Shown: piece by piece, positions 16,234 to 22,788 of the stretch
Layout: each line of letters begins with the position of its first letter
How positions within the stretch are numbered: position 1 is the first letter of the stretch
Origin: Kosakonia sp. H02
Lineage (GTDB): Bacteria > Pseudomonadota > Gammaproteobacteria > Enterobacterales > Enterobacteriaceae
Direction: 5' to 3'
Length of the DNA stretch: 64,000 nucleotides
Assembly (NCBI GenBank): GCA_030704225.1
Contig: CP131915.1
Location: 806,001 to 870,000, forward strand
The notes under the pieces: generated by a model
Database searches by the model: none
Seen by the model: only the letters and a program-made list of their open reading frames with translations
What the model was told of the DNA's origin: nothing
Translations under genes and position numbers: made by a program

Positions 16234-16497
16234 ATGAAGAATCATAAACAAACAGGATCTCAAAAAAAGGAATTAAATGCCAGCACTCGAAACTGGCATA
16301 GAGCCGATGTACTGGCTGCTATACGCAAAAAGGGCAGTACACTGGCTAAGCTGTCCCGTGATAACGGCTTACATGAGCGAACGCTATACAACGCCCTTGA
16401 GAGACATTGGCCAAAAGGTGAGCAGATCATTGCCGATTATATAGGCGTGAATCGAGAAGAAATCTGGCCTGAACGTTACAACAATAAGGAGGAATGA
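16234..16497 (+). CDS. Ner/SfsB-family DNA-binding regulator
   Basis: This small helix-turn-helix protein is of the Mu Ner / Nlp (SfsB) type: NWHRADVLAAIRKKGSTLAKLSRDNGL followed by the recognition segment HERTLYNALERHWPKGEQIIADYIGV. Ner proteins shut down early promoters and repress the opposing repressor gene. The ATG at 16234 gives 87 aa; a GTG at 16225 in frame would add three residues. It lies divergently from the CI-like repressor and probably heads the rightward operon with the zinc-ribbon peptide and membrane protein genes. Confidence 0.85.
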   Translation: MKNHKQTGSQKKELNASTRNWHRADVLAAIRKKGSTLAKLSRDNGLHERTLYNALERHWPKGEQIIADYIGVNREEIWPERYNNKEE

Positions 16498-16500
16498 ATT

Positions 16501-16668
16501 GTGGCTTATGCGACATATACAGTGACTTGTCCGCATTGTGGAAGTACTACGACTGTTAACACCGGAATTAAAAGTAGTGGCACAGGTGTAGGTTCTTGCA
16601 GTGCATGTAGAAAAATCGTCAGAGTAGAAGTTGACTCTCAAGGGAATATCAAGCGGGTTTTAAAATAA
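16501..16668 (+). CDS. 55-aa zinc-ribbon protein
   Basis: It starts at GTG 16501, with a strong AAGGAGG 8-9 nt upstream and only 3 nt after the previous stop. The product carries two CxxC knuckles (CPHC at residues 10-13, CSAC at 33-36) separated by a Gly/Ser/Thr-rich loop, then a short beta-like tail (VRVEVDSQGNIKRVL). That is a minimal zinc ribbon. It may act as a nucleic-acid- or protein-binding accessory in the operon; no named family is assigned. Confidence 0.75.
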   Translation: MAYATYTVTCPHCGSTTTVNTGIKSSGTGVGSCSACRKIVRVEVDSQGNIKRVLK

Positions 16669-16683
16669 AAAGGAACAATAAAA

Positions 16684-17544
16684 ATGAAGAAAGTACAGTT
16701 TTTTGTTTATATGGCATTTGGATTAGTCATGGCATTTATATTTTATGATTATTTCCGTACATTCAGCGAGCCAGGAATGTCATTTTTAACTGTATTACTC
16801 GCATTAGTTACTTTAGCATTTTGGTCTATGGTTATAGTCATTTCACTATGGTGGTCAGTTATAGCCATTCCATCTATTAAAGATAACTATCCCGTATTAA
16901 CCCAGAAACTACCAAAGTTCTTCAATAATTATTTGCTACCAATTATTCTTGTTTTTTTATTACTGATCGCGGGCCAAGCTAATGTATACATGATGAATGT
17001 GCAAGGAAAGAATCTCGGCTTCACGAAAGAAGAACAATTTTCTAAAGCAAAAGAAAAAGGAATTTTCGATAGAGATAAGTGGATAGAGTTCAGAAGTAAG
17101 GAAGAAGAAGAACAAAAATTAGCTGATGAACAAGCCGCTGCTGCTGCATTAGAACAAAAGAATAGATCTTATATTGAGAGTAAGATTAATAGTCTGGACA
17201 AGAGCAGTGGTAAGTACTTAGTAGCTGAAAATATCTACAAGCAATATGGTGTTTGGGTCGATGATTACATTGCTGTTCAAAAGAAGTCATGCTCACATGA
17301 ATTCAATCGACTGTTAGCTGCTAATGCAGCATCTGAGCAAGCCATTGAGTACTGGAATCAAACTTCGGATGCCTTGACGCAAAGCGGAACATCTCCTTTT
17401 GCTGGCGGGAGAAGTCCTACTACCGATCCCGAAATTCAAAGAACCAAGAATGACATCGATTCTGCACGTTCTCAATTAGAAAAATGTGGTGTAGCTCATC
17501 TTAAAGAGATAGATCACCGTGTTACAGTACAAATTGATAACTAA
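16684..17544 (+). CDS. Three-TM protein with a coiled-coil-like segment, unknown
   Basis: This 286-aa protein has TM helices near residues 5-22, 35-60 and 82-102. A Glu/Lys/Ala-rich, probably coiled region follows (EEEEQKLADEQAAAAALEQK, about 139-158), then a C-terminal domain with two cysteines (SCSHEF, KCGVAHL). The start is 15 nt after the zinc-ribbon gene with AAGGA upstream, so the two are cotranscribed. No family is recognised. Orientation with the large domain outside or inside cannot be settled from sequence. Confidence 0.65.
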   Translation: MKKVQFFVYMAFGLVMAFIFYDYFRTFSEPGMSFLTVLLALVTLAFWSMVIVISLWWSVIAIPSIKDNYPVLTQKLPKFFNNYLLPIILVFLLLIAGQANVYMMNVQGKNLGFTKEEQFSKAKEKGIFDRDKWIEFRSKEEEEQKLADEQAAAAALEQKNRSYIESKINSLDKSSGKYLVAENIYKQYGVWVDDYIAVQKKSCSHEFNRLLAANAASEQAIEYWNQTSDALTQSGTSPFAGGRSPTTDPEIQRTKNDIDSARSQLEKCGVAHLKEIDHRVTVQIDN

Positions 17545-17559
17545 AATAGGCTTATTTCT

Positions 17560-17976
17560 ATGTATTACAAAGTGGTGGTTATAAGTGCAAGTTTACTATT
17601 TTGTTTATCGGCTTCTGGTGAGGAACTTAAGCAAAATATTGATAGTACATTACAAAAATGCAAGTTGGATGCTGTTAGCACTATTGACTCACAGAATTGC
17701 TATATTAAAGCTACTACAGCGTGGGATATTGAGCTTGGGAATCAGTACAAACTGCTAATGAAAGATCAGCCTGAAAATGTGCGTGCTGCCCTAAGAGATT
17801 CACAAAGGCAGTGGATAAAATACAGAGATTCATATAATAATGGAATTGAGAAATTTTACCAAAAGGAAGAAGGTACTATCTGGAGTTTGATTGCGGCTGA
17901 AAGCAAAATGAATATCATCCGCGATAAAACATTAGATCTATATCGACTAAGGAATAGTACAAATCTTGGTGGTTGA
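17560..17976 (+). CDS. LprI/DUF1311-family protein
   Basis: This is a secreted 138-aa protein with a signal peptide of about 20 residues (MYYKVVVISASLLFCLSASG). The mature part shows the DUF1311 pattern: paired cysteines (KCKLD... and QNCYIKA), AWDIELGNQYKLLM, then LRDSQRQWIKYRDSY. The family includes the mycobacterial lysozyme inhibitor LprI and many periplasmic proteins of gammaproteobacteria. In this element it may be cargo that protects the envelope or interferes with phage lysozyme; this is inference. It ends at a clear terminator. Confidence 0.8.
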   Translation: MYYKVVVISASLLFCLSASGEELKQNIDSTLQKCKLDAVSTIDSQNCYIKATTAWDIELGNQYKLLMKDQPENVRAALRDSQRQWIKYRDSYNNGIEKFYQKEEGTIWSLIAAESKMNIIRDKTLDLYRLRNSTNLGG

Positions 17977-17979
17977 TGT

Positions 17980-18006
17980 TAAAAGGTAGCGTAGGCTACC
18001 TTTTTT
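17980..18006 (+). terminator. Terminator after the LprI-like gene
   Basis: AAAGGTAGC, loop GTA, GGCTACCTTTTTT forms a strong intrinsic terminator directly after the LprI-like stop. It touches the 3' end of a small convergent ORF. Confidence 0.88.
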
Positions 18007-18181
18007 ATTGCCAACGATGTGTCAGGGCTGGTGGAAAACCGCTATTAATAATTCTTGAAGTACTTTCATCGCTCCATTCACACAGCAAAACGCCGAACAT
18101 GAGATAATCTTCTGTCTCAGTGTCAAAGTATATGTGCATTAGCTCATGTAAAGCCTTTTCTGTTTGTGTGAAAGAAATCAT
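18005..18181 (-). CDS. Small 58-aa protein downstream of the resolvase
   Basis: The frame runs from an ATG at 18181, 14 nt after the resolvase stop, to a TAA overlapping the convergent terminator. The product (MISFTQTEKALHELMHIYF... ending LTHRWQ) is acidic with no known motif. Its position suggests cotranscription with the resolvase, but the ribosome-binding site is weak (AATAAGAAA). It could be a chance frame. Confidence 0.4.
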   Translation of the reverse strand: MISFTQTEKALHELMHIYFDTETEDYLMFGVLLCEWSDESTSRIINSGFPPALTHRWQ

Positions 18182-18195
18182 TTTCTTATTTTAAC

Positions 18196-18762
18196 TTAAG
18201 GCGTTGCACAGTTCATTTCTTTCTTGATTCGGCTAATGGTGTTAGTACTTACACCGAATTCAGAAGCCACAGAGCGGACACTGCCACCAGAAGCTAATGC
18301 TGCCACTATTTTACTGCGAGGAATGTTCCTGCTATTCCCACGTCCGGCAATACGTCCAGCGGCTTTAGCCGCTTCATAACCTTCACGTTGCCTGAGTAGC
18401 ATTTGCTCACGTTCCATTTGAGCTATTCCCCCGAGTAGCGTTAAAACAAGATTACCTGTAGGGGAGCTGTCGCCCGTTTTAATACCTTCTTTATGAAACT
18501 GGATCGCTACACCTCGTTTAGTCAATGCACCTACGATTGAGAGAAGGTCGGCTGTATTACGGGCGAGGCGGCTGATGTCATGCACGTGTAAAGTATCCCC
18601 CTCACGTAAGTACTCCATCATCGTTAAGAACGCTTCACGATTGGTATCTTTCGCACTTACTTTCTCAGTGAATACTTTCTCAAAGCTGATCCCCGTATCT
18701 GCTAATTGTCGATCGCTGTTTTGTTGCAAGCTGGATACGCGGATATAAGCGACGTGTGCCAT
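18196..18762 (-). CDS. Serine recombinase (resolvase/invertase family)
   Basis: This 188-aa site-specific recombinase has the catalytic Ser in YIRVSS (about residue 9-10), the DISRLARN active-site arginines (about 63-70), the E-helix region EREQMLLRQREGYEAAKAAG and a C-terminal HTH (VRSVASEFGVSTNTISRIKKE). It is the size of Tn3-type resolvases. Upstream repeats (18815-18884) are plausible binding sites. It might resolve dimers of the excised element or invert or resolve a local segment; it is not the main integrase, which is the tyrosine recombinase at the right end. Confidence 0.9.
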   Translation of the reverse strand: MAHVAYIRVSSLQQNSDRQLADTGISFEKVFTEKVSAKDTNREAFLTMMEYLREGDTLHVHDISRLARNTADLLSIVGALTKRGVAIQFHKEGIKTGDSSPTGNLVLTLLGGIAQMEREQMLLRQREGYEAAKAAGRIAGRGNSRNIPRSKIVAALASGGSVRSVASEFGVSTNTISRIKKEMNCATP

Positions 18763-19078
18763 GTCAAAAATCTCTACATTGTTTCGATTTGTATGTTGCG
18801 TTTTATTGTAAGGTGTAGCGATGAAAAATCAAGGCAGATCGCTACGTTTAATCAGGTTTGAAGGGAGATTCGATGTGTAGCGATTAAGGATGCTAAATCA
18901 CTACAATCATAATCACTTTTCGTATAAACAAGATGTACACTTGTATGGTATGACTTCTAACACAGGCTGCAAATAAACACTCTCATCAAAAATTATGATT
19001 TATTTAATAGATGAATGGCGGCGACTCTTATATAATTGTGTTTTAAGGTGTGTAGCTTATTTAACTCTGGAATATATC
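18763..19078. other. Resolvase upstream region with three 8-bp repeats (candidate res site)
   Basis: GTAGCGAT occurs at 18815-18822 and 18877-18884 in one orientation and as ATCGCTAC at 18838-18845. Spacing of 15 and 31 nt between copies resembles the subsites of a res locus, and it lies just upstream of the divergently transcribed resolvase. The remainder holds the promoter of the rightward HEPN-motif gene. No further gene is seen. Confidence 0.55.
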
Positions 19079-20278
19079 ATGAATAACATTGACATAAGCA
19101 TGCTAAAAATTGTCCCTACAAAGCAATTAGCAGATGAAGTATTACAAAAAAAAAGAAGAGAACTATCTAAATCAATTTGGATCCTGAAAGAAAATATACG
19201 TGCAGTCGATTTTTACTGTTACTTTAATGTAAGATTTGGTGCCCCAAATGGATTATTTACAGTTTTAAAAAACAAACATGATTCAGATAACTTAATTCAC
19301 TGGGATTATACTTTTGATTACAAAGGATATAGGATTAATTTAATTTGTAAAAATTACTATATTGAAATTATGAAAGAGATATCTTTCGAAAATGAATCTG
19401 AAGCCAAGCAATTATTTATTGATCAGATCCGTAATGATTTCAAATACTATGGTCGTCAACTTTCTGAATTTAGAAAACATTTAGAGCCATGGTTGGTTTT
19501 TATTAATCCTTTCAAGCGATTAAAACAAGTTATAGAAAATCAACTAACCAAACTTGAAGATTTAAATATTAGTAGCATTAAACCAAACAATATATCAGAC
19601 CCAAGAATGAAAGCAACAAGAGAAGATCTCGAGCAATGGCAAAAAAATGCCGAACAGATAGGAGAGAAATATGTAGAAGCTACTTCGTTAGGTTTATCAA
19701 TAAGCATGTTGCTTCCTGTATATGCTGAGTCTTTTGTAAACTTTTTAATTTTCATTCTGGCTAAGCCAGAAATTAAAAACGACGTAGATCTTTATAATAA
19801 AGTTCTACGAATGAGAATTAATGAACGCGTTAGTTCTTTACATATTAACTGCATAGGATTTTATCAGCCTATAGATTATAATGGAGTTGAGGCGTGTAAG
19901 GCTTTTCATTCGATAATGAATAAAAGGAATGAAGTTCTACATGGGAATATTAATCCTATGAACTATTCTTTTGACTTTCTTTATTTCGAATATAGAACAC
20001 CATTGTTTGAAAACTTCAGAGACATTGAATTCGATACTTATAAAGCCTCAATTCGAGGGATAGAATTTGAAAAATTGTTATGTGATTATCAACATGTGCA
20101 AAATTTCATATCTTATATTTTACTTTGTCTTGATGAAAATATATTACACCATGTTAAAACTATAATCGATACAGTCCACCCTGGATGGAATAAAAAAACA
20201 AAACGACTGGGTGTATTATCCGCTAATTATGGAGTTGAAGGTGTAATGATATATGGAGATGATGCTAAATTTTATTGA
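19079..20278 (+). CDS. HEPN-motif protein, candidate RNase effector
   Basis: The 399-aa product is not known by name. Residues 283-288 read RNEVLH, fitting the R-x4-6-H catalytic motif of HEPN RNases with the typical Asn after Arg. It follows a hydrophobic helix pair (YAESFVNFLIFILA near 215-228) of the kind seen in HEPN four-helix bundles. The N-terminal half has no recognised domain. The start at 19079 is chosen; the frame opens at 18995 but the extra residues lack an SD. It sits 57 nt before a small membrane-protein gene, and the two may form a defence pair. Confidence 0.7.
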   Translation: MNNIDISMLKIVPTKQLADEVLQKKRRELSKSIWILKENIRAVDFYCYFNVRFGAPNGLFTVLKNKHDSDNLIHWDYTFDYKGYRINLICKNYYIEIMKEISFENESEAKQLFIDQIRNDFKYYGRQLSEFRKHLEPWLVFINPFKRLKQVIENQLTKLEDLNISSIKPNNISDPRMKATREDLEQWQKNAEQIGEKYVEATSLGLSISMLLPVYAESFVNFLIFILAKPEIKNDVDLYNKVLRMRINERVSSLHINCIGFYQPIDYNGVEACKAFHSIMNKRNEVLHGNINPMNYSFDFLYFEYRTPLFENFRDIEFDTYKASIRGIEFEKLLCDYQHVQNFISYILLCLDENILHHVKTIIDTVHPGWNKKTKRLGVLSANYGVEGVMIYGDDAKFY

Positions 20279-20335
20279 ATACAAAAGAGCTTTTGAAAAA
20301 ACATTAATTTTTAACAAGAAATAACAGAGGGAATA

Positions 20336-20893
20336 ATGGCTACAGATTTAATCACCACTCAATTGATTACTGTTGGCGGTACCATTGGTGGTGCTTTGCT
20401 CACAGGCATAGTAACTATTATAAGTCAGTACATTAACAAAAAAAGCAAAGAGAATGAAATTAAACAACAAATTACTTTCAAAATTATTGAAGAAAATTTA
20501 AAAGAAAGAAAATTATTGATAAAACCAACATTACAGTTTATCGATTCCTTCAACTTACCTGAGCATCATGAATTTTACGATGACAGTGGTGAGTGGCTTG
20601 AAAGAGCAATGATCAGCTCTTACATTAAAATAAAAAAAGAGATCAGTAATTTCATGTTGAATTACACTGTATATATGAATGATGAAATTCGTAATTCTAT
20701 ATGGGATCTATCCACAGCTATTAATAAATTAACTGAATTAGAAAGCAAGTTACGTAACGCATCGAACAACTATGAAGTGAGCGATGACATTATATATATG
20801 AGCTGTAAAGATGAACCTTCAAAGATTTGGTCTAAGTTGCAGAAACTAAGAGGTGTTCTTTGTGATGAAATAAACATTATTGAAGTTATATGA
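20336..20893 (+). CDS. Single-TM protein paired with the HEPN-motif gene
   Basis: This 185-aa protein has one N-terminal TM helix (about residues 8-30, VGGTIGGALLTGIVTIISQY) followed by a Lys/Glu-rich helical domain (KKSKENEIKQQ onward) expected in the cytoplasm. GAGGGA lies 5-6 nt before the ATG. No family is recognised. Its location 57 nt downstream of the HEPN gene in the same orientation suggests a shared transcript; it could be a membrane partner, regulator or antitoxin. Confidence 0.62.
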   Translation: MATDLITTQLITVGGTIGGALLTGIVTIISQYINKKSKENEIKQQITFKIIEENLKERKLLIKPTLQFIDSFNLPEHHEFYDDSGEWLERAMISSYIKIKKEISNFMLNYTVYMNDEIRNSIWDLSTAINKLTELESKLRNASNNYEVSDDIIYMSCKDEPSKIWSKLQKLRGVLCDEINIIEVI

Positions 20894-20922
20894 CTCCAAA
20901 AAATGACTTTTCCCCTTACACT

Positions 20923-20945
20923 CCACATGAAACATGTTCATGTGG
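20923..20945. terminator. Inverted repeat between the HEPN pair and the integrase
   Basis: CCACATGAA / TTCATGTGG is a perfect 9-bp stem with a 5-nt loop. It lies between convergent genes and probably ends transcription in one or both directions, though the T run is poor. Confidence 0.5.
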
Positions 20946-21005
20946 AATAAAATTTACCATAAAAACAACTTATCATTTAAAAAAGGCATTCGGAAGTTAT
21001 CAATT

Positions 21006-22307
21006 TTAAATCCAACAAATACCATCAATCACATAGCTAACTGATGTTAGCGGAAACGTATGCAAATAACGTTTAGTGATCCCACCACTCTTTTCATGTC
21101 CTACTATTTGTTGCAGATGCAATATGTTCTTTACCCACCCAGCCATTGCGGCAGAGCAAACAGAGTGACGAATGCTATGCAGCAGCCTCCGCTGTCCAAA
21201 GTCATCTAAGTACGGAATGCCAAGCTGATCACGGACATCCGCAAATTCTTTGCCAATCTTTGTCATGTTCGTACCTGCCACTTCTGAAAAAATCCGCTCT
21301 TTCCACTGGCGACCAACGTATTCCATGAACCCCCATTCGATCAACTTAGGGTGGATCGCTACTTGTCGAGTGGCATTTTCTGTTTTCCCCTGCCCTCCTT
21401 CTGCAATCAGAAAATAATACCGCTGGCTATCCTCATCATATTTGATTTGTGACTTTTCCAGTTTGGCAATTTCTCCCCTTCTGGCTCCTGTGTATGCCAG
21501 CAACAATGTTATCCACTTCTGCCAGCCATCAGGCTGCTTAAGTGCCCACCCTACAAACTTCTTCATCTCCGCCGAACTGTATGCACCGAACCTTGCTTTA
21601 GATGGTGCAGCCACTACACCATCAGTTGGAGATTTCATCAAAATATCTTTGTTTTCTGTGAGAAAGGTCTTGAAAAGCGATTTGTAGATTTTTAGATGCT
21701 TATGAATGGCTTCAGCCCCTACTAACTCATTCGGTGGTACATCATCACATTCAATCAGTTGCTGGATGTTCATTGAGCGATACGGCTGGACAACACGCTT
21801 AGGCAAATTTTCAACAACTTCTATCACCTGCTTAATATCCTGCTTAGTAATCGCCGCTACGTCTGTTGTCTCTCCCAAGACAACCATCAAGACTTCCATG
21901 TAACGCTCATTCGCCCTTGAGATTGATTGTGTCCAAGTTTTACCCTTCTCCGCTTTGTACATAGCCCAAGCATCAGAAAGAGTTAGCACGTTTTGCGGTT
22001 CGGCTTGTGCCGCTGGCTCCTCGAATGTAGCAGGAACAATTACCGGCTTGTGGGATAACAGTGGAACTTTTACAGACCTACGTTCTGACATGAGCAGGGT
22101 TGAAACAAAAGCATCAAACATCGGGATTGTGATGGCTAACGATTTAACAAACGGAATGTGCGGAGCAACACCAACCATCAAAGCAGAGGCTTCACGATAG
22201 CTGTCAGTGAGTAGTGATTTTTTATACATCCGACCATTCGAAAGCCGGATCTGTAGGTAGTAGTTACCGTTTCGTTGAAAGGTGTATGGAAGGGTTTTGT
22301 ACCTCAT
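21006..22307 (-). CDS. Tyrosine recombinase (integrase) of the element
   Basis: This 433-aa phage-type integrase has the catalytic set Arg276 (TGARRGEI), a Lys near 308 (GGQGKTENATR), His377-x-x-Arg380 (HSIRHS), His404 (VGHEKS) and nucleophile Tyr414 (TKRYLH). The N-terminal part has an arm-binding-like YKTLPYTFQRNGNYYLQIRL and a SAM-like core-binding region. The ATG at 22307 has AAGAG upstream; one at 22337 lacks an SD. The gene is next to attR and transcribed leftwards, directly downstream of the displaced thiM promoter and partial riboswitch copy. No excisionase is recognised. Confidence 0.93.
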   Translation of the reverse strand: MRYKTLPYTFQRNGNYYLQIRLSNGRMYKKSLLTDSYREASALMVGVAPHIPFVKSLAITIPMFDAFVSTLLMSERRSVKVPLLSHKPVIVPATFEEPAAQAEPQNVLTLSDAWAMYKAEKGKTWTQSISRANERYMEVLMVVLGETTDVAAITKQDIKQVIEVVENLPKRVVQPYRSMNIQQLIECDDVPPNELVGAEAIHKHLKIYKSLFKTFLTENKDILMKSPTDGVVAAPSKARFGAYSSAEMKKFVGWALKQPDGWQKWITLLLAYTGARRGEIAKLEKSQIKYDEDSQRYYFLIAEGGQGKTENATRQVAIHPKLIEWGFMEYVGRQWKERIFSEVAGTNMTKIGKEFADVRDQLGIPYLDDFGQRRLLHSIRHSVCSAAMAGWVKNILHLQQIVGHEKSGGITKRYLHTFPLTSVSYVIDGICWI

Positions 22308-22393
22308 GATTACGCTCTTTTTGTATCTTAGGTTCATTACACACGGACAAAAAGAAATGTAAGCTCATGATAGTTAATACTAAACTTGGATAA

Positions 22394-22466
22394 CTACGCT
22401 GGCATTATCCAGATCAGGTGGTACGGGTATTTCTCAGCCTTCACAAAGAAGGGCACCCCGAGTCAT
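22394..22466 (-). repeat. attR: right 73-bp direct repeat (truncated TPP aptamer)
   Basis: This is identical to 11013-11085. On the minus strand it begins with the aptamer's ATGACTCGGGG and ends at CAGCGTAG; the 3' closing strand GGAAGTC is replaced by element sequence TTATCCAAG. P2-P5 can still form but P1 is altered. It lies 86 nt upstream of the integrase start codon, in the same orientation. Confidence 0.93.
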
Positions 22467-22590
22467 TCAAAATCAATAAGTTGTGATAAGCATTTTATTG
22501 ACTGGCGTTCAGGATAATGCCAGCCAGAAGCGTTGTAAACGCGCTTTGTCACCTAATGGCTCTGTAAAGCCCGCTCATCAGTGCGTGAAA
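22467..22590 (-). promoter_or_regulatory. Displaced native thiM promoter region
   Basis: In the uninterrupted chromosome this segment would sit immediately upstream of the thiM riboswitch and must contain the original thiMD promoter, reading leftwards. It now reads into attR and the integrase. I cannot fix -35/-10 hexamers with confidence; an AT-rich stretch TTATTGATTTTGA precedes the aptamer. An inverted repeat CTGGC/GCCAG (22501-22524) is present. It also ends the leftward rpn transcript. Confidence 0.6.
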
Positions 22591-22788
22591 TCAATGATGA
22601 ATTTGTGCCACTTCGGCGTCGGAAAGCCCTGTCATCTTCATCACCGTTTGGTGATCAAGCCCGTTTTGCAACATGGTACGGGCGATTTTCAATGCCTCCT
22701 GCTGACGGCCTTGTTCGAGTCCTTGTTCGAGTCCTTGTTCCAGGCCCTGTTTAATCCCTTTTTGTTCAAGCTGTTGCGCGATGGTCAT
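22591..22788 (-). CDS. Candidate internal RpnS-type small protein (65 aa)
   Basis: In frame within the rpn gene, Met248 (MTIAQQLEQKG) is preceded by GAGGA at about 7-nt spacing, a good ribosome-binding site. In E. coli, Rpn genes encode shorter C-terminal proteins (RpnS) from such internal starts, which inhibit the toxicity of the full-length nuclease. The predicted 65-aa product contains the GLEQ repeats and the terminal helices. Expression is inferred, not shown. Confidence 0.5.
   Translation of the reverse strand: MTIAQQLEQKGIKQGLEQGLEQGLEQGRQQEALKIARTMLQNGLDHQTVMKMTGLSDAEVAQIHH

Larger units (their letters stand above)
11013..22466. mobile_element. 11.4-kb integrative element inserted in the thiM TPP riboswitch
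   Basis: The element is bounded by identical 73-bp copies of the TPP aptamer (11013-11085 and 22394-22466). It is markedly AT-rich against GC-rich flanks, and all its genes are foreign to the backbone. Contents in order: 53-aa ORF, degenerate P-loop protein, hairpin tract, membrane protein, CI-like repressor opposite a Ner-like regulator, zinc-ribbon peptide, membrane protein, LprI-like protein, serine resolvase, HEPN-motif protein, membrane protein and tyrosine integrase adjacent to the right end. Capsid, tail and portal genes are absent. A phage satellite or small genomic island fits best; autonomous conjugation is not supported. Confidence 0.92.
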
